Positions 34,442 through 43,335 of a stretch of DNA of 48,054 nt are shown here, piece after piece (positions within the stretch are counted from its first letter, which is position 1; each line of letters starts with the position of its first letter). The notes below the pieces were generated by a model. The model saw only the letters and a list, made by a program, of their open reading frames with translations, did no database searches and was not told where the DNA came from. The position numbers and the translations under genes were made by a program. The stretch comes from Desulfurobacteriaceae bacterium. Lineage in GTDB: Bacteria; Aquificota; Aquificia; Desulfurobacteriales; Desulfurobacteriaceae. The DNA lies in the NCBI GenBank assembly GCA_039832905.1, contig JBDOLX010000069.1:1-48054 (forward strand), written 5' to 3'.

Positions 34442-36448
34442 TTATTTTAATTCCACTTTTATTGTTGTTATTTCCTTGGCAATGCTCTCTGGAACATAAC
34501 CAGAAAGATTTACAGGTTCCTTCCAGTCAAGGATTAGATAAAAGTTTGTATCTTTAAGTGTTGGGAGGTGGAATTTTAAGTATCTATCAAAAGGACTATC
34601 GTTTATTTCACTAAATTCAAGAGGGTGAACATCTGCTATAGATGGATAAGAGAAGCCTCCATCCCATCTATACTTTGCTCCAACGAGAGTAAGTTCATCT
34701 TTATCTTTAAAGGAAATTTCTAAGACTTTTTTCCTTAGAGTTCTATCAATTTCTTTTGCCAAAGATTCACAAGTTTTTCTGTCCATAGAAAATACAAAAC
34801 TCCAGATTTCGGAAGTTTTTAAAATATTTTTTATTCCTAAGAAAAATGTGCATTGGTAATCTTTGGTATTGCTTACTGGAACATCTCTTTCTTGCTTTTT
34901 AGCTATCGCTGATAGATAACTTTTAACTTTTCTTAAAAGACCTTTCGGATAACCTATTGAGAAACTTAACTTAATAAAGTATCTTTTATCTCCATAAGGA
35001 TTTTTCTTTAAAATCTCTCCAGTTTTTATGTTAATGTACTGCTTTAAAAAATGATCTGGTTTGTATATCTCATAGTTTAAATTCTCGATCTTAACACTGT
35101 TTAACAAGAAGCTCACAAGTTGCTTTGGAGAAAATTCCTCTTTTTCAGTATTAGTACTTTTACTTTCCATTCTCGTACTTGTTAAAGTTTTTATCTTAAA
35201 AAGAGGTCTATAGTCAAAGTCTTCTTCTCCTTTAAACTTTTCTGCGTCAAGTTGATTTATAAGTTTTTTTAGAATAGCAGATAAAAGCTTGTTGCTTTTT
35301 TTCTGTAAGATAACTTTTTCAGTTTCAAGCGTTGTGTAGAAAGGTTTCATTCTTCCTGAAAGGGTTAAAACAACCTTTCCTTCCTTGTAGGCTTCAACGG
35401 TTATGTTGATTGAATGTTTTGTGTATCCATCAATTTCTGTCTTTGTGTCCTTGAACTTTATAAGGATTGCGTTGGGTGATATAGGGAAAGGAGAAACCTC
35501 TAAACCACTCTTTGTGAGAATTGCTTTTGCTTCTTCTACCAAAAATGGAACGTTGGAATGAACGAAAACTTTCACTCTGCCCTTTACAATCTTTTGAAGT
35601 TCTACGGTTTTTGAAACTTTATCTCCTCTTGATAGAAAAACTGTAAAAGTTTCTGTTTTGTATCCTGGAGCACTTACCTTTACAAGGTATTCTCTTTGGG
35701 GAGGAAGTAGAATAGGAGTAAAAGGTTTGTAACTTTTTCCATTTACAAAAATGGAAGCATTTTCAGGTATTGTATTGATGGTAAGCATTCCATAATTTAG
35801 GTAAGTGTTTATTTCTTCTACTTTTTTCTTTACAAAGTTTACTATTTCTTTTCTGTTATTTGACAGGTAAGCTATAGAAAGAAGATAGTAAGCTTTGGTT
35901 AAGAGCTCTTTTAACTGGTTTTTGTTGAGTTTCGCGAAATCTACTTCTAAGCTTGTTTTTAAAAAGTCTATTGTTGCTTTTAGAGAATCTTCTGTGAAGT
36001 AAGCACATACCTTGTAATTGCCGTTTTCAAAGAGAGGTTTTGAAAGTAGGACGCCCTTTAGGAAAGATTCTGATTTCAAAGTTGAAGTTGACTTGTATTT
36101 TCTTGAAGTTCTGCCGTTTATTCTTTTTCTTTCTAACTGTGTTTCTGTTTCAACTTTTACCAAAATTTGTTCTGAGAGCTCTTTAAGGGCACTTACTCTT
36201 GCTTCTTTTGGAGTTTTCCCAAAACCACAGGCATTAAGTAGAACTTTCACTTTTTTTCTTTTATAGATTAAAACTTTTTCATTTTCAGGATCTACCGAAA
36301 AATCTTTTGGAGGTAAATTGGTTTCTTCAAGTTCCTTGAAAGCTTTTTGTGCCTTTTTTTCTTCAAAAAGAATTTTCTCATCTATAGGGGCTGCGTAACA
36401 AGAAGTAATGATCAAAAGCATTAAAAATGTTAAAAGTTCTCTTTTCAT
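34442..36448 (-). CDS. Exported LPP20-like protein with PEGA domain
   Basis: No known gene name. The N-terminus MKRELLTFLMLLIITSCYAA is an export signal, possibly a lipoprotein one (TSC, Cys17). Residues 65-165 resemble LPP20 (LNACGFGKTPKEARVSALKELSEQI). A PEGA domain lies at about 220-287 (MLTINTIPENASIFVNG, then APGYKTETFTV), a fold found in envelope proteins that bind glycans or other surface parts. The remaining 380 residues are mixed alpha/beta; I cannot assign them. The start ATG has GAGGTGAG upstream, three bases after the preceding gene. Confidence 0.72.
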   Translation of the reverse strand: MKRELLTFLMLLIITSCYAAPIDEKILFEEKKAQKAFKELEETNLPPKDFSVDPENEKVLIYKRKKVKVLLNACGFGKTPKEARVSALKELSEQILVKVETETQLERKRINGRTSRKYKSTSTLKSESFLKGVLLSKPLFENGNYKVCAYFTEDSLKATIDFLKTSLEVDFAKLNKNQLKELLTKAYYLLSIAYLSNNRKEIVNFVKKKVEEINTYLNYGMLTINTIPENASIFVNGKSYKPFTPILLPPQREYLVKVSAPGYKTETFTVFLSRGDKVSKTVELQKIVKGRVKVFVHSNVPFLVEEAKAILTKSGLEVSPFPISPNAILIKFKDTKTEIDGYTKHSINITVEAYKEGKVVLTLSGRMKPFYTTLETEKVILQKKSNKLLSAILKKLINQLDAEKFKGEEDFDYRPLFKIKTLTSTRMESKSTNTEKEEFSPKQLVSFLLNSVKIENLNYEIYKPDHFLKQYINIKTGEILKKNPYGDKRYFIKLSFSIGYPKGLLRKVKSYLSAIAKKQERDVPVSNTKDYQCTFFLGIKNILKTSEIWSFVFSMDRKTCESLAKEIDRTLRKKVLEISFKDKDELTLVGAKYRWDGGFSYPSIADVHPLEFSEINDSPFDRYLKFHLPTLKDTNFYLILDWKEPVNLSGYVPESIAKEITTIKVELK

Positions 36449-36451
36449 CTC

Positions 36452-37570
36452 TCACCTCGCAACAACACCAACGTATAAAACTCCATTCTTTTTATATATA
36501 CCAACGATTTTTGCCGATACTTCCTGACAGGTTTTTGTCTTTGTATCTACGTAAGTAAGCTTAAAAGTTCCAAAAGGATTTCTTCCTATTTTCCTAAAAA
36601 TGGAAGTGTTTATCCTTATTCCCTTTACTTTTGCCATTTCTACAAGTGCCTTTTTCAAGGCTGTTTTTAGTTGTCCTTTAAATCCGTTAAGGTTTTTCTT
36701 TGCAATACCAACATAGACGTATTCTCCTAAACAATCTGGATCGTCTATCCAGCAAGGTTTCTCTGAATTTAGCTTTTTGGTTGGAATGTCCGGTGATATA
36801 AGATAAACGAAAAGATTTCCTTCTTTATCAAAACATAAAGATCTTACCAAGAAGCGTAAAGAATTCTTTTTCCCCGTTGGAGTTACTACAGCGTCTTTTA
36901 GATAAAGTTTAAAAGAAGTTAATCTGGTCCTTATAACTTTTTTTACCTCTTTACTTTCAACTTTTGCATTATAAGAGTATAAGAAGAGATCCAATGCTCT
37001 TTTTACAGCGATTGAGTATTGTTCCTTAAATGTTGGAGCTTTGAATGCTACTCCTAAGCTTCCTACATAACCTTCAACGGTAGGGTTGCATAAGTACTTA
37101 GGTTTACACAATTCTAAAGAACAGATTTTTGCATCTTCAAAGTATGGGAAGTCTTTCTTTTTCTCTTTATAGGCGTAAGCAACGAAAATTTTACTGGAGT
37201 AACCAGGTATTTTTATTTTCTTGGTTTCAAATTTTATTCCTTCTTGAGAAGAAACGTTTTCAAGCTTTGTCTTTAGGACTTTAAGACTTTTTGATGAAAG
37301 ACTTTGAAATTGGGATGGACAAAAGAAAGGAGGATTTTTATTTTCCAAGTTAAGAAGGCTGTAAATAGCACGGCACTTTGCTAAAAACAGCGAATAATCA
37401 TTACCGTAAAAGCTTTTGTCTGAAAAACCAAGAGCTCCCAAGTGGGAAACATCGGCAGGCTCAAAGAACCACTTTGGGAGCTCTGCGGTATAAAGAGGCG
37501 TTGTTTTAACCTCACGACAACCAAGAGTGAGGAAACTTAGCAAAAACAGAAGAATAAGATTTTTCTTCAA
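36452..37570 (-). CDS. Lipoprotein with repeated LPP20-like domains
   Basis: This 372-residue protein has a lipobox LTLGC (Cys18). Three segments share the LPP20 pattern of a Trp/aromatic loop, a Gly-rich strand and a long helix: PKWFFEPADVSHLGALGFS near residue 32, VEGYVGSLGVAFKAP near 165, and PCWIDDPDCLGEYVYVGIA near 272. Several cysteines in the mature part (ICSLELCKPKYLC and others) could form disulfides. LPP20-type lipoproteins include the flagellar outer-membrane protein FlgP, but no flagellar gene is visible here. It sits in the five-gene envelope operon. Confidence 0.7.
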   Translation of the reverse strand: MKKNLILLFLLSFLTLGCREVKTTPLYTAELPKWFFEPADVSHLGALGFSDKSFYGNDYSLFLAKCRAIYSLLNLENKNPPFFCPSQFQSLSSKSLKVLKTKLENVSSQEGIKFETKKIKIPGYSSKIFVAYAYKEKKKDFPYFEDAKICSLELCKPKYLCNPTVEGYVGSLGVAFKAPTFKEQYSIAVKRALDLFLYSYNAKVESKEVKKVIRTRLTSFKLYLKDAVVTPTGKKNSLRFLVRSLCFDKEGNLFVYLISPDIPTKKLNSEKPCWIDDPDCLGEYVYVGIAKKNLNGFKGQLKTALKKALVEMAKVKGIRINTSIFRKIGRNPFGTFKLTYVDTKTKTCQEVSAKIVGIYKKNGVLYVGVVAR

Positions 37571-37579
37571 CTCTATACC

Positions 37580-38182
37580 TTACTTTGTGGTTTCTTTCTC
37601 AAGTTCCTGCTGAGCTTTGTAAGCTTTAAACTCTTCGTATAAGATTTCTTCGTCTCTTGGGTTGTTTAGATTTGCTTTTTGAGCAATTTCGTGAATCATC
37701 TCTTTAACAACTTGAGGCTGTAATCCTACGACAGCACAGGCTACAAACTGTCCATCTTGAGTTCTAAAGGTCTTATACTTAAGAGGTCTACTTCCTTCCA
37801 AGTACTTATCAGCTACTTGTTTTGCAACGTCTTCAAAAGTGCTACCTATGTATCTTTTCTTGCCTGCAACGGTTCTATTCTTGTATCTTTTTACCATGTT
37901 TTTAACTCTTATTCCCAATATTCTTGCAAGTTCACTTCTTGCATCTGCAACAGCTTCTTCCCTTGCATACTGAGCTTCTTCAATGCTTTGAGCAAAGTTA
38001 CATTTACAAGCAGCAATTCCACCTTCTAGATTGCTGTACTCTGAACAAAAGTCGTCCCAGGGGGTAGAGAATTCTATTGCATTCATAGAAGTTTTAGGCT
38101 CTTCTTTCTTTCCTCCACATCCAAAGACTCCAAAGGACATAGCTATCAGTCCTGCCATTCCAAGAACAAGTTTCCTTCTCAT
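37580..38182 (-). CDS. LPP20-family lipoprotein, single domain
   Basis: This is the first gene of the envelope operon. The lipobox is VFGC (Cys22), followed by a Gly/Lys/Glu-rich spacer. One LPP20 domain follows: CKCNFAQSIEEAQYAREEAV, then ARSELARILGIRVKNMV and VACAVVGLQ. The tail is charged and helical. The 200-residue size matches LPP20/FlgP lipoproteins. GGAGGG lies just before the ATG. The 165-base upstream region (38183-38347) has a promoter candidate near its far end. Confidence 0.8.
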   Translation of the reverse strand: MRRKLVLGMAGLIAMSFGVFGCGGKKEEPKTSMNAIEFSTPWDDFCSEYSNLEGGIAACKCNFAQSIEEAQYAREEAVADARSELARILGIRVKNMVKRYKNRTVAGKKRYIGSTFEDVAKQVADKYLEGSRPLKYKTFRTQDGQFVACAVVGLQPQVVKEMIHEIAQKANLNNPRDEEILYEEFKAYKAQQELEKETTK

Positions 38183-38330
38183 CTTTCCCTCCTTCGTTTA
38201 GGATTAAAGGTGGAGTGTTATTTCAAAGACCCCTCGGGTTATTCTTTTCAGCAATTTTATAATTGTATCATCTGTAGGTTGGTTTCTTTTTTGTATTTCA
38301 TAATACCCTCACTCAAAATTACCAGAATTA

Positions 38331-38360
38331 ATTATAATAGAAACCCTCTAAAAAAGTAAA
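38331..38360 (-). promoter_or_regulatory. Candidate promoter of the five-gene envelope operon
   Basis: On the minus strand, TTTACT and a perfect TATAAT are 18 bases apart, overlapping the end of the upstream barrel gene. The leader would be about 140 bases. No terminator is seen between the barrel gene and this point, so read-through is also possible. Confidence 0.4.
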
Positions 38361-39349
38361 GCTAAAGATACAAAAGGTCCTGAAAATTTGCTTTCAGCTC
38401 TGGCATAAATGTAAATATCGTCCTCCTTAGCTGTTTCTAAAACAAAATCAGAGTATCTGTATCCTATCTTACATGTAAAAATTTTAGGAAATACAGATTT
38501 TAGTAGTTTATTATCTACTTTAGATTTTTTGGAAAATAAGATACCAAACTCTATTTCGTAAAAGTAACCTTTTCCTCCTTGTAGATATTCTGATTCATTA
38601 GCTTTTTCTACATTTTCACTTTTAGGTTCCAACTTTAAAACATATCCCCCAATTACTTTTCCAAAAAAGTTTAAAAAGCCTTTTTGATTCTCTACTTTTT
38701 CTACAGTAAGAGTAAGAAAATGTGCTTTCCAGTTCATATTGGGTTCGACGAAGCGATATAGTTCTTTGTTGGATCCTATGACATATAAAGTTTGTGGTAG
38801 AGTGTAATCCATAAACCTATATCCAGCTCCTAACGCTAAACCTTCTTTATTAAAGAAAGGATAAAAAGTAATATCTCCTATATTTAGTTCTGTGCTAAAC
38901 TTAACAAATCCTTCATTTAAAGTGTCAGGATCTATTGAGGTAGAATAGCCTTCTGTTTTTGAATGGATATATGACGCTCTTGATGCCATTCCCTCCCACT
39001 CTATTCCTATAAATCCAAGAATTTTGGAAAGTTTCTGTTCTGTAGAGAGTGCTGTTGTTAGTTCTTCATCTTTTTTAGTGAATATATACTTTATTCCTCC
39101 TTTTACTCTATGCCATGATCCGCTTACTGCCACTTCCTTTGCAAAAGAGTTCTTTATAGTAAAACGATGGTAGATATCGTTTTCTATATCCTGGTTGTTG
39201 GGACTATCATCCTGTTCCCAATGTAAATACCAAGTTCCTAAGGTAAACTCAAGAGTTTGAGATTTTCCATATAAAGGTGTAAAAAGAAACATAAGAAAAA
39301 GAATTTGTAGAAAGACATAAAGCCTTCCTCTATATCCATTTTTCTTCAC
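38348..39349 (-). CDS. Outer-membrane beta-barrel protein
   Basis: I do not recognise a family for this protein. It has a signal peptide ending near LYGKS, then 300 residues of alternating strands with aromatic girdle residues (EFTLGTWYLHWEQ, FVSLALLF). It closes with a terminal Phe, the usual outer-membrane insertion signature. Long loops contain SENVEKANESEYLQGG. It lies 11 bases after the large surface lipoprotein gene, with which it is surely co-transcribed. It could be an exporter or anchor for that lipoprotein; this is inference from context alone. Confidence 0.72.
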   Translation of the reverse strand: MKKNGYRGRLYVFLQILFLMFLFTPLYGKSQTLEFTLGTWYLHWEQDDSPNNQDIENDIYHRFTIKNSFAKEVAVSGSWHRVKGGIKYIFTKKDEELTTALSTEQKLSKILGFIGIEWEGMASRASYIHSKTEGYSTSIDPDTLNEGFVKFSTELNIGDITFYPFFNKEGLALGAGYRFMDYTLPQTLYVIGSNKELYRFVEPNMNWKAHFLTLTVEKVENQKGFLNFFGKVIGGYVLKLEPKSENVEKANESEYLQGGKGYFYEIEFGILFSKKSKVDNKLLKSVFPKIFTCKIGYRYSDFVLETAKEDDIYIYARAESKFSGPFVSLALLF

Positions 39350-39360
39350 TACTGCCCCCT

Positions 39361-42300
39361 TTACTCTTCTTCTTTAGTGAGAGAAAATTTGTAGTGGGTG
39401 TCGTAGTTATTTTCTCTATAGATTTTCAATATATAAGTTCCTGGTTCGGAAATGGTATAAGTACAACTTCCTGTTTTTCCAATATTGCCATCCACACGAC
39501 AATCTGAATTATAAAATTTTGTAATGAGTTGGTAGTAACCCCAAGATTCTGTACCATCTAAAATTGATATGGTAAGTACATATTTTCCAGGTGTTGTGAT
39601 TTTAACTTCATAGTAGTCTACGGTATCAAAACCAACGCCAACCCAATTCTCTATCTCTTCCCCTATTTTTATAGGAGTTGCAAGATTAGGTGTATTATTT
39701 GGCTCCCCTTTAGCATCCTGTTTTAAGCCATTATCTACACTTGGATAAACTTCCAGAGCATAATAAGTATCGCACCAACTTTCTCTATAAACTTTTATTT
39801 TGTAATTTCCACTTTCCTTAGGTGTGAAATCGAACCAAGTTTGACAATTTGTACATTCACCATCAATAGATCCTTTTGCAATTTCTGAACCAGAAGGAGA
39901 GTAAATCTTTGCCCAAAGTTCGGCTCCCCAACAACTTTCTGTCCCTGAGTATGTTCTTAGTCTTACAGTATAAGTCTTATCTTTTTCAAGGTTTTTAAGA
40001 TCATACCAATCGTAAGGATCAGCTCCTACGCCTACATCAGCCTTTATCTCTTGTAAGAGCTCCAGAGGAGTTGCCATATATTCACTGTCATTCGGTTCTC
40101 CATTAACGTCCTGTTTGAGTCCATTGGTTATGGATGGATAAATGATGAATCTGTAATATGCATCACGGTTGTAGTCAGAGTAAATTTTTATGTAGTAATT
40201 TCCTGTAGTTTTAGCTTCAAATGAAAATACAGACCAGCCGATTCTATAAAGCCTAGTGGAACCTACTTCTGATCCTGAGGGATCATAGACTCTAAAGTAC
40301 ACATTGTTGTAGTCGTATGTTCCACTTAAAGTTTGAAATTTTACTGTGTAGTATCCTTTAGTAGTAATAGAAAGCCTATACCAATCGACGTAGTCGTGTT
40401 TCCAAATGTTTACATCCGAGTAAACAGCCTGCCCAAGCTTAATCTCATATGCTGTTGCCTTTACATCGTTTGGTTCAAGGGTGTTTCCATCCCAGGCAAT
40501 ACTACTTAAAAGATTACCGTCTTTATCTTTTACATCCCATCCGGGGAATAAAGCAATTTTTACATACTCTTTTCCTGAATAAGAAGAGTAGCGATTTTTA
40601 GGAATAAGCTTTAATTCATAGTCTGTCTCTTTGTCCAGAACTTCAAGCTGATAATAGGTATTTCCATCATCATACGAATTTCTATATCCGTCTGCATATA
40701 TCTCACTACGGGTATAACTTTCAGAAATAATATCTTTATCATCAAATATAAGTATTTCATATTTTCCTAGTTCTAAATTAGTAAGTTTTACTGTGTAGGT
40801 TTTATCTACTTTTACTTGGCGTATTTCTCCTGGACTTAAAGTATAAGTCCCATTATCATCAGTTTTCAGGTTATCTATAACACGTACTGTAATGTAGAAC
40901 TCGTAGAGAGGATTACCATTTTCATCCTTTTCTTGAGAGTAAACTCTAACCTTTGTAGTTCCTGCTTTTACAGCATAAATGATGCCATTACTGTCTACTG
41001 TAGCAACGCTTTCATCTAAGGATTCATAAAGAAGTGTTTTATCTGTGGTAGCTATAGGAATTTGATAAGTTGACGGGAGATCTATTCCATCTTCTGTAGT
41101 ATAAAGTTTAATTGTTCCAGCATCTGGAGCTTTTAGCCACACTAAATCCATAGGGTTCACTTTTATATAGAAGGTCTTTACGGTTTTTAGTCCATGCTCA
41201 TCTTGGACTTCCAAAGTAATAGTATGTGTTCCAGGAATTAAAACTTTTTGGAGATTTTCATTATCTCCTAAGTCTCCTTGTAGATCGGAGAACCATCTTA
41301 TAGTAACGTTATCAGAATCTGGGTCTGTTATTGAAGTATTTATTACAACCTCTTCATTAGCTTTATACTCTTTAGGATATTGGTTGTTTGTTATATCTGT
41401 TTCGGCTGGAGAAATAACTGTAATTTCGGGGTAATGGTTTACTTTAAAGGAAATAGTTTTAGAAGTAGTACGGGCATTACTTTTTGCTTTTACGACGATA
41501 GAATAAATTCCCCCTTCATCGGGAGATTTCCATGTAGCTTTTCCTGCAGTAGGATCCATAGCTATGAATTCTCCAAATTCAGAGTCAAATTCGTAAGTAA
41601 CATTATCTCCGTCCGGATCAACAGCCAATACTTCTATATTAACGGTATTACCAGGATTGAGGAAGTAATTGCCATTCTCATCTTGGGTAACATTTTCTGT
41701 AAGAGAATAAACATTTACAACTTTAAATTCAGGTGGATTAGGATCTACATATGTAATCTCGATAGGAGTGTCTATAGTTAAAGTCTCTCCAACAGAAAGA
41801 CTTCCTAATTCTTTCACTATTGTATTGATAAGATTTCCATCTTTATCGCTTCCATAAACTTTTATATAGTAATCGTTTCCAACAGGCACATTTTGAATAG
41901 TAAAGCTGAAAGTTCCATTTACTATATCTCCTATAGGAGAGTAAGTTGTTACAACGTTGCCAGTGCTATCTAATATGTCAATTTTGAGGTTTTCCAAACC
42001 TTCAAAATCTTCTGGAAGCTTTATAGTTCCTTCTACTGTTCCGGTTAATCTATGTAGAATGATAGGATCTTCTAATACAGTTGTAACACCTGCTATTACT
42101 TCGATTTCTTCCGTAGTAACTTCCTCGTAGGATGAGTCTGAAGATTTTCCAAAGTGGAGTCTATATTTACCTTCGGGGAGACCTGTTATTAAGAAAGCTC
42201 CATCTATTAAGGAACCATTCTGCTTTGTTTCAAATTCTCCGTCAAGCCTTTCTACTGTAATATCTATACCGGCATGTTCGGTAGAATCAGAGAAGTAAAC

Positions 42301-43335
42301 GTAACCTGCTATTGCTCCGGTTGTTTCGGATGGAGATAAGAATATAGTTCCTAAATCTTTACTGAGAGATGATAAGTCTATGTTTTCGACAGTTTTAGGT
42401 ATAAAACCTTCTTTTTTTATAAGGACTGTATAAGTTCCTTTAGCTAAATTTGTAAACTTAAAGTACCCATTATCATCTGTAATAGCTAAAAGATAATTGT
42501 CCTTATCCGGTTTTAGAAAAACTAGGGCATTCTGAATAGGATTACCCGTAGAATCTATAACTTTACCAGTAAGGGATCCTTCAAATACTAGATCATCAAG
42601 AGATATGGTTACATTCTGAGTTTCATTTCCTACAGAAACATATCTACTTAACAGCACATTTCCATTTATATCAGAAAGCGTAAGAAAATACCTTCCCTCT
42701 GGAATTCCTTTAATTATAACGTCTTCTCCTGTGGGGATTCTTTGATAAAGGTCTAAAGAGTTAATGTTTAACCAAACTTCTGAGAATCGGTTAGTTAGGA
42801 CTTTAATAGAAAAGTCGTATAAAGGTTTTAGTTCTATCTCTCCTAAATCAACAGTTTCTCCCTTTTTAACAGCAATATCGTTTATTTGAACCCCATATCC
42901 ATCTTCACTTTTGTAGGATATAGAGGCGTCTGCAGTAGGAGGAACGTTAGTAATTACCCAGGTACCATCTTCTTCTTCTTGTTTAATGTTAGATTCGCTG
43001 ACTTTTAAAGCAGCACTTATAGCCTGAGCTATTTTATCAGGAGTTGCTATTAAACCCCCAGAAGCTTCATACTCGTAGGATCTTTGGATATTTGGAGTTA
43101 CAAACTTTACTTTAATGGTACCTCCTTCCCTTTCTATTTCAGTAGAGGAGGTGATTTCATTGGAACTTGTGCTAGAACTGTAAGATGTAGTTGTAGTGTC
43201 GCTACTAGTACTAGTGGTATCTTGGTAGGTCGTTTGAGTAGTATCTGAATTAGAATTTGTAGAAGTTTCAACAGAACATCCTACTATGAAAGATAAAAGA
43301 AATACGAGAAAAATTGTTTTCAGATTTTTTCCCAT
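39361..43335 (-). CDS. Large multidomain surface lipoprotein
   Basis: This 1324-residue exported lipoprotein has lipobox IVGC (Cys20). A low-complexity Ser/Thr linker follows (residues 21-68). Carboxypeptidase-regulatory-like domains lie near 253-335 (LTGKVIDSTGNPIQNALVFL) and 340-428. Cadherin/Ig-like domains span about 560-725 (VDPDGDNVTYEF and DPDSDNVTIRW). A Big2-like domain is near 750-818 (LDESVATVDSNGIIYAVKAG). At least three pre-peptidase C-terminal (PPC)-like units follow, starting with EPND or EPNN near 954, 1073 and 1204. No peptidase or enzyme core is visible, so it is more likely adhesive or structural. Its start overlaps the transglycosylase gene by 16 bases, with GGGAGG inside that gene as ribosome-binding site. 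Confidence 0.82.
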   Translation of the reverse strand: MGKNLKTIFLVFLLSFIVGCSVETSTNSNSDTTQTTYQDTTSTSSDTTTTSYSSSTSSNEITSSTEIEREGGTIKVKFVTPNIQRSYEYEASGGLIATPDKIAQAISAALKVSESNIKQEEEDGTWVITNVPPTADASISYKSEDGYGVQINDIAVKKGETVDLGEIELKPLYDFSIKVLTNRFSEVWLNINSLDLYQRIPTGEDVIIKGIPEGRYFLTLSDINGNVLLSRYVSVGNETQNVTISLDDLVFEGSLTGKVIDSTGNPIQNALVFLKPDKDNYLLAITDDNGYFKFTNLAKGTYTVLIKKEGFIPKTVENIDLSSLSKDLGTIFLSPSETTGAIAGYVYFSDSTEHAGIDITVERLDGEFETKQNGSLIDGAFLITGLPEGKYRLHFGKSSDSSYEEVTTEEIEVIAGVTTVLEDPIILHRLTGTVEGTIKLPEDFEGLENLKIDILDSTGNVVTTYSPIGDIVNGTFSFTIQNVPVGNDYYIKVYGSDKDGNLINTIVKELGSLSVGETLTIDTPIEITYVDPNPPEFKVVNVYSLTENVTQDENGNYFLNPGNTVNIEVLAVDPDGDNVTYEFDSEFGEFIAMDPTAGKATWKSPDEGGIYSIVVKAKSNARTTSKTISFKVNHYPEITVISPAETDITNNQYPKEYKANEEVVINTSITDPDSDNVTIRWFSDLQGDLGDNENLQKVLIPGTHTITLEVQDEHGLKTVKTFYIKVNPMDLVWLKAPDAGTIKLYTTEDGIDLPSTYQIPIATTDKTLLYESLDESVATVDSNGIIYAVKAGTTKVRVYSQEKDENGNPLYEFYITVRVIDNLKTDDNGTYTLSPGEIRQVKVDKTYTVKLTNLELGKYEILIFDDKDIISESYTRSEIYADGYRNSYDDGNTYYQLEVLDKETDYELKLIPKNRYSSYSGKEYVKIALFPGWDVKDKDGNLLSSIAWDGNTLEPNDVKATAYEIKLGQAVYSDVNIWKHDYVDWYRLSITTKGYYTVKFQTLSGTYDYNNVYFRVYDPSGSEVGSTRLYRIGWSVFSFEAKTTGNYYIKIYSDYNRDAYYRFIIYPSITNGLKQDVNGEPNDSEYMATPLELLQEIKADVGVGADPYDWYDLKNLEKDKTYTVRLRTYSGTESCWGAELWAKIYSPSGSEIAKGSIDGECTNCQTWFDFTPKESGNYKIKVYRESWCDTYYALEVYPSVDNGLKQDAKGEPNNTPNLATPIKIGEEIENWVGVGFDTVDYYEVKITTPGKYVLTISILDGTESWGYYQLITKFYNSDCRVDGNIGKTGSCTYTISEPGTYILKIYRENNYDTHYKFSLTKEEE

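Noticed and set aside
41380-41781. 133-residue plus-strand frame inside the large lipoprotein gene
   Set aside because: It is opposite a continuous multidomain protein and has the low-complexity composition of a shadow frame.
43140-43275. Possible phase-variable repeat in the Ser/Thr linker of the large lipoprotein
   Set aside because: The DNA is low-complexity in amino acids but has no perfect tandem unit, and the frame is intact.
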